A DNA stretch of 64,000 nucleotides from assembly GCF_023221595.1 (NCBI RefSeq), contig NZ_CP096563.1, positions 6,009,001 to 6,073,000 on the forward strand, read 5' to 3'. This DNA is from Rhodococcus qingshengii JCM 15477. GTDB taxonomy: Bacteria; Actinomycetota; Actinomycetes; Mycobacteriales; Mycobacteriaceae. A program made the translations under genes and the position numbers. The notes under the pieces were generated by a model. That model worked only from the letters and a program-made list of their open reading frames with translations, was not told the origin of the DNA and made no database searches. This document shows, piece after piece, positions 14,996 to 23,317 of the stretch; positions within the stretch are counted from its first letter, which is position 1, and every line of letters starts with the position of its first letter.

Positions 14996-17900
14996 ATGAT
15001 CTATCGACTGCTCGGGCCGTTGGAGGTCGCACGGGGTCCGGCGACGAGCGACGTGATCGATCTGGGCCCTCGAAAACAACGAACGGTCCTTGCCGTTCTA
15101 CTGCTCAACCGTGGTCGCGTCGTCTCCACCGACCGGCTGATCGATGCTCTCTGGCACGACGACGCACCGGCGAGTGCGATGGCAAGCATCCAGGCGTACA
15201 TCTCCAACCTGCGCCGAGCGCTACGCGTCGAAACCGGTACGGCGTCACCGATAGTGCGTCAATCGCCTGGCTATGTCCTCGAGGTCGCTCCGGAAGACGT
15301 CGATCTGTCGGTGTTTCTCGACGACGCCGAAACGGCGCGACAACACGCTGAGAACGAACGGTGGCAGGAGGCTTTGACGACCGCTGACCGTGCCCTCGCC
15401 TCGGTCCGGGGGCAGCTTCTCGACGACCTGAACGACGCGCACTGGGTGGAGGTGGAAGCCGCAGCCTTCGAGGAAGTGCGGACCGAGTGCCGGGAGACCC
15501 GGATAACGGCGCTTCTGGCTCTCGGGCGCCTGGCACCCGCGCTGGTCGAAGCTGCTCAACTCTGTGGCGAGTACCCGTTCCGCGACCGGACCTGCTGGCT
15601 GCGAATGGTTGCCCTGCATCGGGCGGGCAGGTCACCGGAAGCCTTGGAACAGTTTCGATTACACGCGTCTCGGCTCGACGCCGAGCTGGGACTGGAGCCC
15701 GGCGGGGAGCTGACAGCATTGCAAGGCGCGATCCTGCGCCACGAACCCGGCCTGGCCGCCTGGCCGCGCACTCCGGGATGGACGGGGGCCGAACAAGTGT
15801 CGGTCCCGGCTTCTCCCCCAGCCGTAGCAGCGATGCCCGAGACGGATTCCTCACGCTTGTTCGTCGGGCGCGACGCTCAGACGATTGTCGCCGACAAGAT
15901 GCTCGACGACGTTCGCCGTGGCTCACCTCGCTGGTTGATCTTGACCGGCCCCGCCGGCATCGGCAAGACACGATTCGCCGAGGAGTGTTCGTCGAGAACA
16001 ACGTCCATTCGAGGAGCCACCGTCTGGGCACGTTGCCCGGAGGACGACGGAACGCCGCCGTGGTGGCCGATCCGCCGACTGGTTCGGGAACTCGGAGCCG
16101 ACGCCGATTTCGTACTGACGCCGCCGACGGACATCGATCCGGACGAAGCGAGATTTGCCGTCTACGAACGGGTTCGCACCACCATCGAAGCTGCGGCGAA
16201 AGATGCACTGTTGACCGTCGTCATCGACGACATTCAATGGGCCGATCCCACGTCCCTTCGTTGCCTGACCTACCTGGTCGGCGCAATGACCAGTGCCAGA
16301 GTCTGGTTCGTGTCGACGCTCCGAGACTCGGAAGTCGGGCCGGCAGTGCGCAAGTTCGAGGAAGCCGTACTCCACGGCGAAGGAAACCGAACCATGATTG
16401 TGCCGGCGCTCGCGCAGGGCGAGGTTGCAACACTCGCAAGGTGCGTCTCCGGGGACACGCTCGACGACGCGGAGGCGCGAACCCTGGCGGAACGAACCGG
16501 CGGCAACCCGCTGTTCGTCTCGGAGTACGCCAGGCTTCCCCGGAACGAGCGACTGGGCGACGGCATCCCCGTCGCCGTTCGATCTGTCCTCGGTCGACGC
16601 CTTGCCGCAGTGGAACCGGCAGTGTTGCACGCTCTTCGGGTTGCCGCAGTTATCGGCGACGCCATCGAGGTGTACACACTCGCCGCAGCCACCCGTCTCG
16701 ATGTCGACACTCTCGCCGACCATCTCGACGCGGCTGCTGATGAACGAATCATCGTCGCGGACTCGACAAACGGCGGTTACGTCTTTGCTCACGGCCTTCT
16801 CCGAGACGAAGTCCTCGAAGCGATACCCACGCTTCGTCGCCAGCGGATACATGCCCGAGTTGCCGAAGTGCTCGAAAATTCCTCCGATCCGGACCGGCTG
16901 AGCCGCCGCGCGCAACATCTGATGTCAGCACTTCCCCTGGTCGATCCACTCGTCGTTCTGGAGGCATGCACGGCTGCAGCTCAGGATGCGACCGATCGGT
17001 GGAGTTCGGAGACCGCGGCCGAGTGGTGGGAGGCAGCTGTCCGCGCGTTCGACTTACTTCCGGTGTCCCAGCAATCCGCTGACGATCGGGACGACCTGCT
17101 GGTGGCCAGAGTCGAGGCCCTCGCCCGCGCAGGTCGAGGGCAGACAGTTCTCGACGTCGTCAATGCCGGTCTCCTCGAGGCTGTTCGGGAGGGGCGAACC
17201 TCCGCCGTCGGACGACTGGCAGGCGCATTACTTCGGGCCGCCGGTGCGTGGCCGTGGGTTTCCTACGGTACCGATCCGGGACCACTGCTCGAACGGCTCG
17301 CGGCGGTCGAGCCCTTGGTCGAGAACGACAGGTCAGCTCACGCACGGGTTCTTGCTGCGCTGGCGGTGGGAAGTTGCTACCACCCCGAAGCCGAGATCCC
17401 GAATCGATGGAGCGCCCGTGCTCTCGACATCGCCCGCGAACTCGACGATCCGGATGTGATCGCGGACGCGCTGCTCGGACGGATTCTGCTTTTCTCCGGA
17501 GTCGCGGTGCACAGCGCGGAGTCCATGCGCCTACTGCGCGAGCTTTTCGAACTGCCGCACCAACAATCGCGTGTCGACAGCGTCGTCGCACACGCCGTCG
17601 CGAGCATGACGGAGATGAATCTGGCCAATGTCGATGCTGCCGTCAAACACGTCAGGCAGGGGATCATCGGCTGCGAGCTACTGAGACTCCCGGTGGTTCG
17701 GGTCCAATTACGCTGGATGGAAGCAACTCTCGCCGAATGGTACGGAGACTTCGCGCAAGCCCGCCGGCAGTACGAGACGGCCAGGCAGATCCATCTGCAA
17801 ACGGAGTTGTACACGGCTGGCAGCGCAGATCTGGCGTTCAACACTCTGGAATGGGAGCGAGGTGCGTTGGCCGAATCTGATCCCGGTGTCGTGGAACCTG

Positions 17901-18391
17901 ATTCGTGGACCATCGCCATCGACGCCGCCCGAGGCGAGCGCGAGGCCACTTCCGACGGCATCAAGAAGTGGCTGATCAATCGCGGGCCACAGACGTGGAC
18001 GACATTGGGACACCAGACACTACTTGCACGCGTCGTGGCAGATCTGGAACTGGTCGAATACGCCGACACCTTCATCGAACTTCTCTCGCCACACACCGGC
18101 TGCATCGCAACGGTGGGCCATGTCGGTGAACTGGGCTCGGTCGCCGAAGCCTCCGCTCGGCTGCACGCGCTTCTCGGTCACGTCGAGCAGGCATCGACTC
18201 TCCTGGATCAGGCCGAGAAGATCGCAACTGGCTCCGGTGGAGCACCAACATTGCTGCGCTGTCGACTGCTTCGGGCGCTGCTTCGAGAGCCGTCCGCCGA
18301 ACGTGAACGGGAGCTGACGGAAGTGGCGGCCGAATCGGAGACACTCGGCATGCGGGGCGTAGCTGAACGAGCGCGATCGACATGGCCCTGA
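14996..18391 (+). CDS. Large SARP/BTAD-ATPase regulator (AfsR/LAL-like), 1131 aa
   Basis: N-terminal OmpR-type winged helix (1-95: LLGPLEVARG, PRKQRTVLAVLLLNRGRVVS, SIQAYISNLRRAL), BTAD (~97-245), then a P-loop ATPase: Walker A TGPAGIGKT around 316-324, Walker B LLTVVIDDIQWAD around 404-416, and sensor-like TGGNPLFVSEY. The last ~500 residues are TPR-like helices. This matches the large SARP class where nucleotide binding gates DNA-binding. It likely activates the adjacent flavoenzyme gene or a distant cluster. Start ATG has GAGGGGAAA upstream. It is 118 bases before the flavoenzyme on the same strand. Confidence 0.88.
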   Translation: MIYRLLGPLEVARGPATSDVIDLGPRKQRTVLAVLLLNRGRVVSTDRLIDALWHDDAPASAMASIQAYISNLRRALRVETGTASPIVRQSPGYVLEVAPEDVDLSVFLDDAETARQHAENERWQEALTTADRALASVRGQLLDDLNDAHWVEVEAAAFEEVRTECRETRITALLALGRLAPALVEAAQLCGEYPFRDRTCWLRMVALHRAGRSPEALEQFRLHASRLDAELGLEPGGELTALQGAILRHEPGLAAWPRTPGWTGAEQVSVPASPPAVAAMPETDSSRLFVGRDAQTIVADKMLDDVRRGSPRWLILTGPAGIGKTRFAEECSSRTTSIRGATVWARCPEDDGTPPWWPIRRLVRELGADADFVLTPPTDIDPDEARFAVYERVRTTIEAAAKDALLTVVIDDIQWADPTSLRCLTYLVGAMTSARVWFVSTLRDSEVGPAVRKFEEAVLHGEGNRTMIVPALAQGEVATLARCVSGDTLDDAEARTLAERTGGNPLFVSEYARLPRNERLGDGIPVAVRSVLGRRLAAVEPAVLHALRVAAVIGDAIEVYTLAAATRLDVDTLADHLDAAADERIIVADSTNGGYVFAHGLLRDEVLEAIPTLRRQRIHARVAEVLENSSDPDRLSRRAQHLMSALPLVDPLVVLEACTAAAQDATDRWSSETAAEWWEAAVRAFDLLPVSQQSADDRDDLLVARVEALARAGRGQTVLDVVNAGLLEAVREGRTSAVGRLAGALLRAAGAWPWVSYGTDPGPLLERLAAVEPLVENDRSAHARVLAALAVGSCYHPEAEIPNRWSARALDIARELDDPDVIADALLGRILLFSGVAVHSAESMRLLRELFELPHQQSRVDSVVAHAVASMTEMNLANVDAAVKHVRQGIIGCELLRLPVVRVQLRWMEATLAEWYGDFAQARRQYETARQIHLQTELYTAGSADLAFNTLEWERGALAESDPGVVEPDSWTIAIDAARGEREATSDGIKKWLINRGPQTWTTLGHQTLLARVVADLELVEYADTFIELLSPHTGCIATVGHVGELGSVAEASARLHALLGHVEQASTLLDQAEKIATGSGGAPTLLRCRLLRALLREPSAERERELTEVAAESETLGMRGVAERARSTWP

Positions 18392-18509
18392 ACTGCGAGA
18401 ATGCGCTTGGATAAAACTTGGATCCGCTCGGGATACATACGTCAAGAACCACCCAAGCCTGTTCGGACATCCTTCCCTTGACCGAAAGACGGATGAGGAA
18501 AGGAAGACC

Positions 18510-19895
18510 ATGAACCTTCAAACCCCCACGCTCGACGCCGCGGTCGAATCACTGCGCGCAGAGGTGACCGGCTCCGTTTCCCTGCCTGGCGAAACGGGAT
18601 ACGAGTTGGCGATTCCGTGGAATGCAGCGGTTCCCGTCGCGCCTGGCGCTGTGGTGGCAGTCGAGAGCGCGCAAGACATTGCCGCAACGGTGCGATTCGC
18701 GGCGAAGTTGGGTCTGCGCGTCGGTGTTCAGCGCACCGGCCACGGCGCGGTCCCTCTCGGCAGTGACGTTCTCCTCGTCCACACCGGCAGGCTCACGGAG
18801 TGCGTCGTCGACCCCGAAAACCGCACTGCCCGAATCGGCGCGGGCTTGATCTGGCAGGACGTCATCGACGCTGCCGCACCCCACGGCTTGGCGCCACTGG
18901 CCGGTTCTTCACCCACTGTCGGAGTCGCCGGCTTCCTCACCGGCGCCGGCATCGGCCCGTTGGTGCGCACGTACGGGCTGTCGTCGGATCACGTTCGTTC
19001 GTTCGACATCGTCACCGGCAGTGGCGAACTCATTCATGTCACCCCCGACGAACATGCCGAATTGTTCTGGGGGCTACGCGGCGGCAAGGCCACACTGGGC
19101 ATTGTCACAGCCATCGAGATCGACCTACTACCTGTCACCCACTTCTACGGCGGTGCACTCTATTTCGACGGCGCAGATGCAAGCGCGGTCGCGCACGCCT
19201 GGCTGGACTGGGGCGCCGACCTGCCTGAGCACAGCTCGACCTCTCTTGCCTTTCTGCAACTTCCACCCCTTCCACAGGTTCCGCCGCCGCTGGCCGGCAG
19301 GCTCACCGTCGCGGTCAGATTCGCAAGTCTTGCCGAGGAATCCGATGCCAAGTCACTGATCGACCGAATCCGTTCAATCGCAACACCCTTGATCGACGCA
19401 GTCGGTGTGCTGCCTTATGCCGCCCTCGGGGCAGTGCACGCCGATCCCGTCGACCCGATGCCGACGCACGAATCCACGGCATTGACCAACGAGCTGTCAC
19501 ACGAGGCCGTCGACGCACTGCTCGCCGCTGCCGGCCCCGGATCCGGTTCACCCCAAACCGTCGTCGAATTACGTCTCCTCGGGGGCGCCCTCGCACGGGA
19601 ACCTGAGCACCGCAGCGCCTTCTGCCATCGTGACGCTGCCTTCTCGCTGTTCACCGTCGGAGTTCTTGCCCCACCGATGGTCGACGCGGTAGTCCCGCAC
19701 GCCGAGACTCTCGGACGAACGATGGCGCCATGGACGAACGGGCATGCACTGCCCAACTTCGCGCCGAGCGTCGACCCGGAGAAGATCGCCCGCACCTACG
19801 ACGAGGACACCGCTCACTGGCTGAGCGCTTTGGCGGACACGCATGATCCACAGGGAGTTCTGGCCGTCGGTCAGGTCATGCGCCGGATCTCCTGA
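18510..19895 (+). CDS. FAD-linked oxidoreductase, berberine-bridge-enzyme type
   Basis: 461-residue PCMH-type flavoenzyme. FAD domain 30-205: RVGVQRTGHGA (His at the position used for covalent FAD attachment in BBE-like enzymes), GSSPTVGVAGFLTGAGIGPL, LFWGLRGGKATLGIVT. The C-terminal half forms the substrate domain; the usual C-terminal Y/N-rich BBE patch is only weakly present (LPNFAPSVDPEKIARTYD). Oxidises an alcohol, sugar or secondary metabolite with O2. Start ATG follows GGAAAGGAAG. No signal peptide. It overlaps the convergent kinase gene by 20 bases. Placement after the large SARP-like gene suggests, but does not prove, specialised metabolism. Confidence 0.86.
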   Translation: MNLQTPTLDAAVESLRAEVTGSVSLPGETGYELAIPWNAAVPVAPGAVVAVESAQDIAATVRFAAKLGLRVGVQRTGHGAVPLGSDVLLVHTGRLTECVVDPENRTARIGAGLIWQDVIDAAAPHGLAPLAGSSPTVGVAGFLTGAGIGPLVRTYGLSSDHVRSFDIVTGSGELIHVTPDEHAELFWGLRGGKATLGIVTAIEIDLLPVTHFYGGALYFDGADASAVAHAWLDWGADLPEHSSTSLAFLQLPPLPQVPPPLAGRLTVAVRFASLAEESDAKSLIDRIRSIATPLIDAVGVLPYAALGAVHADPVDPMPTHESTALTNELSHEAVDALLAAAGPGSGSPQTVVELRLLGGALAREPEHRSAFCHRDAAFSLFTVGVLAPPMVDAVVPHAETLGRTMAPWTNGHALPNFAPSVDPEKIARTYDEDTAHWLSALADTHDPQGVLAVGQVMRRIS

Positions 19896-21204
19896 ACTTC
19901 GCCAACTCTCGCAACCGGACCAGATCCCAGGCGTGCCGGGGGCGACGGATACCCGGTCGATCTCGGGGGACTCTGACCCTCAGCGCCTGCGGACTGACCG
20001 TGCATCTGACCGGAGTTGGCATCACCAGCGCCTCGCCGTCGACGCCGACCGGAATCTCGTCGGTGTCGGCGTCGACGATCACCTCGAATCCGGTGCCCTG
20101 AGCCAGACCGTGTTGATGCGCCCGATGGAGCAACCCGATGGCCTGACGTGCACTGCTGACGGAGATCGCGACGATTCCGAGAGTGCCCCGGTCCAATCGC
20201 GGCCGATGACCGAGCCCCGCCAGGTCGTTCATCTCGTACGGGCCGTTGCTGACCAGCACAGCCTGTGGACCCACCGCGGACACGCTCGGGGAGCGCGCGG
20301 TCAGCACCGCTCCGGCACGTCCGGCGAGGAGATCCGGGAGCATCTGCAAGAAGGTGCTGGTCTTGGCGTCGCGGTACTCCGGACTCTGGACTACCTCGGC
20401 GTACGCCCCGAACGATGCGTTGTTGACGAAAGTTCGACCGCCGACATTTCCCAGATCCACCGTGACCTCGACGCCGTCGACGAGCGCGTCGAGGCACCGA
20501 GATGGATCCTCGAGATCGAGCCCCAGATCCGCGGCGAAGTGGTTGCGCGTTCCCGCGCTGACGACGAGGAAGGGCAGGTCGTGTTCGGCCGCGACAGCAG
20601 CAACCAGTGCCTGCGTTCCGTCGCCACCGGCAACACCGAGTAGGTCGGCGCCGTCCGCGACCGCCTGCCTGGCCAAGGCCGTCACGTCGATCTTCTCGGG
20701 CCCCTCGAGCAGTGCGACCGTGGCCCCCCGTTCCTCGGCCTTGCGTTTCAAGTCGAACTTCTCGACCTTGCCACCGCCGGAGTTCGGGTTCATCACGAAG
20801 AACGGTTTGACGGGCGGCGGTGCAGTTCGCTCGACAACCGGCAATTCCTTCTCCTCCCCCTCCAAGGCGGTGCGAGCGAAGATACCGGCTACGACGAACA
20901 ACCCGATCGCAAGGAGCACCACCCACAGGAGGCGTTCTCGGACCAGGAAGGTGAGCACCACGATCGGCGTCAGAACCGCCACGGCCAACGAGAGCCAGCG
21001 GAGGAATCCGCGGGTGGTCAGAAACCAGTACACGGCTACGACGCACACGACCACCCCACCGATTCCCAGGATCAGCATGGTCAAGGTTTTCAGTCCGGCG
21101 AAGATCAGGAGCACCGCGACTGCAAGAACCAGGGCCGCGAAGGCTGCGCGCGCCAACCAACTCTGTTTCGACGAGGGCCGATCCGTGTGGGCAGAGGTCG
21201 TCAT
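19876..21204 (-). CDS. Membrane-anchored diacylglycerol-kinase-like lipid kinase
   Basis: 442 residues. Residues 17-110 form four to five hydrophobic helices; residues ~133-442 form the DAGK/LCB5/YegS catalytic domain with NPNSGGGK (139-146), GGDGTQAL (193-200) and SAGTRNHFA. It should phosphorylate a lipid, such as diacylglycerol, at the membrane. Most bacterial DagK/YegS proteins are soluble, ~300-residue enzymes, so the N-terminal membrane block is an extra module. Start ATG at 21204. Divergent from the 21345 gene, with a palindrome between them. Confidence 0.88.
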   Translation of the reverse strand: MTTSAHTDRPSSKQSWLARAAFAALVLAVAVLLIFAGLKTLTMLILGIGGVVVCVVAVYWFLTTRGFLRWLSLAVAVLTPIVVLTFLVRERLLWVVLLAIGLFVVAGIFARTALEGEEKELPVVERTAPPPVKPFFVMNPNSGGGKVEKFDLKRKAEERGATVALLEGPEKIDVTALARQAVADGADLLGVAGGDGTQALVAAVAAEHDLPFLVVSAGTRNHFAADLGLDLEDPSRCLDALVDGVEVTVDLGNVGGRTFVNNASFGAYAEVVQSPEYRDAKTSTFLQMLPDLLAGRAGAVLTARSPSVSAVGPQAVLVSNGPYEMNDLAGLGHRPRLDRGTLGIVAISVSSARQAIGLLHRAHQHGLAQGTGFEVIVDADTDEIPVGVDGEALVMPTPVRCTVSPQALRVRVPRDRPGIRRPRHAWDLVRLRELAKFRRSGA

Positions 21205-21309
21205 CGAGCCACCTCCCCGCGATTGTCATTTCGGCCGGTACTTCGACGCTATCCCTTCGAAGCAGGCCAGTCACCTACCGGCAAGAATCTCGCGATCGCG
21301 CACTGCTAC

Positions 21310-21333
21310 TTTATGACGACACCTCGTCATAAA
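21310..21333 (+). promoter_or_regulatory. Perfect inverted repeat, candidate TetR operator
   Basis: TTTATGACGA (21310-21319), spacer CACC, TCGTCATAAA (21324-21333): perfect 10-base arms. It abuts the AAAAAGGAG ribosome site of the 21345 gene and lies in the region divergent to the lipid kinase. The cluster it precedes encodes a TetR regulator (22027-22671), so it is probably the autoregulatory operator; an RNA hairpin masking the ribosome site is the alternative. Confidence 0.6.
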
Positions 21334-21344
21334 AAGGAGTAGCC

Positions 21345-21779
21345 GTGACAACACCGACGTCCGAAGCGTGGGAATCCGCCGAAGGAACCCTGCCCGGCAT
21401 TCGGAAAGCCGGACTCCACGGACTGCGTTGGACGGCCTGGTTGGCCGGCGCGACAGGTCTCGCACAGTTGGTGTCGATCGGGCTGAACTTCACCGACACT
21501 GTCAGCGGAACCGTTCCGGCCACGTACCCGCCTGTAGATGTGGCGTGCAGCGTCGTCGCGCTCGTTCTTCTGGTCGGCCTGCTTGTCGGCCGCCCCAACG
21601 GTCCCGCGATGTTGTCGAGTCTCGCCCTCCTCATGGCCATGCTGATGGCGCCCACCCTTCACAAACATGCACCCGAGTCGCTCTGGCTGGCGGCGGCACA
21701 CGCCGTCTCGGTCGTCGCCGTCATCACGCTGTCCGTGATGACTTCGCGGTTCTCCAGTGCCGAGTTGGATCGGTCGTGA
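21345..21779 (+). CDS. Small four-TM membrane protein, 144 aa
   Basis: GTG start with a strong AAAGGAG five bases upstream. Four hydrophobic helices (about 28-48, 62-82, 88-106 and 115-133) with short loops and an amphipathic N-terminus (ESAEGTLPGIRKAGLHGLRWTAW). No motif I recognise. Its stop overlaps the start of the 87-residue gene (GTGA), and the TetR gene follows, so it is probably the TetR-regulated target. It could be a small transporter-like or stress-response membrane protein; function unknown. Confidence 0.75.
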   Translation: MTTPTSEAWESAEGTLPGIRKAGLHGLRWTAWLAGATGLAQLVSIGLNFTDTVSGTVPATYPPVDVACSVVALVLLVGLLVGRPNGPAMLSSLALLMAMLMAPTLHKHAPESLWLAAAHAVSVVAVITLSVMTSRFSSAELDRS

Positions 21780-22039
21780 CACCGGATTCACCCCTCTCGC
21801 TTGCAGCTGAGGAATGGATCACTGATCTCACTACCGCGGAGATGGAGCGATTGCGCAAACGCACGACGCTCACACTCGCCGAAGAACAAGAGGTCTGCCG
21901 ATCCGTACGCTCGATCGCGCAGCAGATGATGCTCGCACCCGTCTCGATGTGGCAAGGTGATCCGCGCCTTGTTGCGGACCTGTTCGACCTCCCCGTGACC
22001 GTGAATCAGACCCAGGAGGATCGACCATGCCGAAGTTGA
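21776..22039 (+). CDS. Small hypothetical protein, 87 aa
   Basis: GTG start overlaps the stop of the membrane-protein gene by four bases, and its end overlaps the TetR start by 13 bases, so it is wedged in the operon by translational coupling. Predicted mainly helical and charged: EEWITDLTTAEMERLRKR, LAEEQEVCRSVRSIAQQMM, then a Pro/Asp-rich tail. No membrane segment or known motif. Conservation of the same three-gene order in related genomes would be the test of reality; position and codon use favour a real gene. Confidence 0.6.
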   Translation: MTPDSPLSLAAEEWITDLTTAEMERLRKRTTLTLAEEQEVCRSVRSIAQQMMLAPVSMWQGDPRLVADLFDLPVTVNQTQEDRPCRS

Positions 22040-22671
22040 CCGGTGGTGCGACAACCGCAGAGCACAAAATCGCCACCCGAGAAGCCATGTTGGACGCATT
22101 CATTCGCGAACTTCACGAGCAAGGCTGGCAAAACGTGAAGCTGCAGACGGTGGCCCAGGCGGCCGGCGTCTCGCGGACAGCGGTGTACAACTACTTCCCC
22201 GACAAATCCGCGTTGCTGCTCGCCTGGTCCACACGCGAGATGGACAGATTCCTACTCCTGGCCGAGCGTGAACTCGCGGACCGCGAGAATCCTGTGGACC
22301 GACTCGAAATCCTCGTCAAACTGACACTCGTCGAGTTCTCACTGCAACGATTCACAGGAATCGCGTTGGTCGAATTGTTGTCAGCGCAGGATCGCGAAAG
22401 TTTCCTCGAACATATTGTCCCGCTGTCGGTTCTGGTCGAACAGGTCGTCCAGGAAGGTGTCGACGCCGGTGTCTTTGTCGATTCCGATGCTGCCGCATCC
22501 GCGCAACTCATCCTCGCCTGCGTGGAAAGCCGACGCCCGATGCTCATGGCCGGCGACCGAGTGGACGCCGTCGTAGCGACCACCGTCCCGTTCATCATGC
22601 GCGCGTTGGGCGTTGCGTGGCCGGCTTCCCCCGCGGCCGAACCCTCCGATCGCTCTGCTCACGATCGGTAG
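22027..22671 (+). CDS. TetR-family regulator
   Basis: 214 residues. HTH at ~38-57: TVAQAAGVSRTAVYNYFPDKSALL, the classic TetR recognition-helix region (VYNYF). The ligand domain is alpha-helical and unremarkable. Third gene of the 21345 cluster and overlapping the 87-residue gene; the perfect palindrome at 21310-21333 upstream of the cluster is its likely operator, which would make the unit autorepressed. Effector unknown. Confidence 0.88.
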   Translation: MPKLTGGATTAEHKIATREAMLDAFIRELHEQGWQNVKLQTVAQAAGVSRTAVYNYFPDKSALLLAWSTREMDRFLLLAERELADRENPVDRLEILVKLTLVEFSLQRFTGIALVELLSAQDRESFLEHIVPLSVLVEQVVQEGVDAGVFVDSDAAASAQLILACVESRRPMLMAGDRVDAVVATTVPFIMRALGVAWPASPAAEPSDRSAHDR

Positions 22672-22681
22672 GATCGCAGGT

Positions 22682-23317
22682 ATGCATTTCGACCTCCCGC
22701 CCATCGATCAGCAGGCCGAGCGATTGATCGAACTCGGTGTTCACGAGATGGCCGGACTTTCTGCCGGCGATGTCAGGGAGGCCGCAACCGGGCACGGTGA
22801 TGTCGGACTACTCACCGTGCACGAAAAACTGGCTCCGGCTTCAGTTCTGACTCCGCTGCTCGAGCTCGAGAACAAGCGCGGATTCATAGTCGTCGACATG
22901 GCGGACGTCGATTTGTTCGCCCCCACCGAGCAGGCAACGCTGCCCGAAAGCTCATTACATCTGCTCAGTGGAGTCGACCGCGGGGATCACCTGGCCAACT
23001 GGAGCCCGGACGAAGCATTGCCCGCAATCGTCGACGCACACCGTACGCCGCTGACGCTTACCGAAGGCATCCACTGGCTGTTGCAGCGCCCCGACATTCT
23101 CGAACGCGGAAAGTGTTTCATGACCATCGGCTCCCGACTGCGCAAACCTGACGGATCCTTCGACACCAGAACTCCCGCCGTGTGGATCAGCAACGGAACC
23201 GGTCGCGACGGCAAAGACAACCGCAACGCCCCGAAAGTCGGGTGGTGCTGGTGGGGTAACCGCCACACGTGGTTGGGGTTCGCATCGGCGAGCGACCGGG
23301 TACCGCTCCCGAACTAG
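22682..23317 (+). CDS. Conserved hypothetical protein, DUF5701-like
   Basis: 211-residue soluble protein starting at ATG 22682, 10 bases after the TetR stop, so probably in the same transcript. A conserved-looking core includes EGIHWLLQRPDIL, CFMTIGSRLRKPDG, PAVWIS and, near the C-terminus, WCWWGNRHTWLGFASAS. This resembles actinobacterial DUF5701 proteins (remembered, not searched), whose role is unknown. Its stop shares four bases (ctag) with the stop of the convergent amidase. Confidence 0.65.
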   Translation: MHFDLPPIDQQAERLIELGVHEMAGLSAGDVREAATGHGDVGLLTVHEKLAPASVLTPLLELENKRGFIVVDMADVDLFAPTEQATLPESSLHLLSGVDRGDHLANWSPDEALPAIVDAHRTPLTLTEGIHWLLQRPDILERGKCFMTIGSRLRKPDGSFDTRTPAVWISNGTGRDGKDNRNAPKVGWCWWGNRHTWLGFASASDRVPLPN

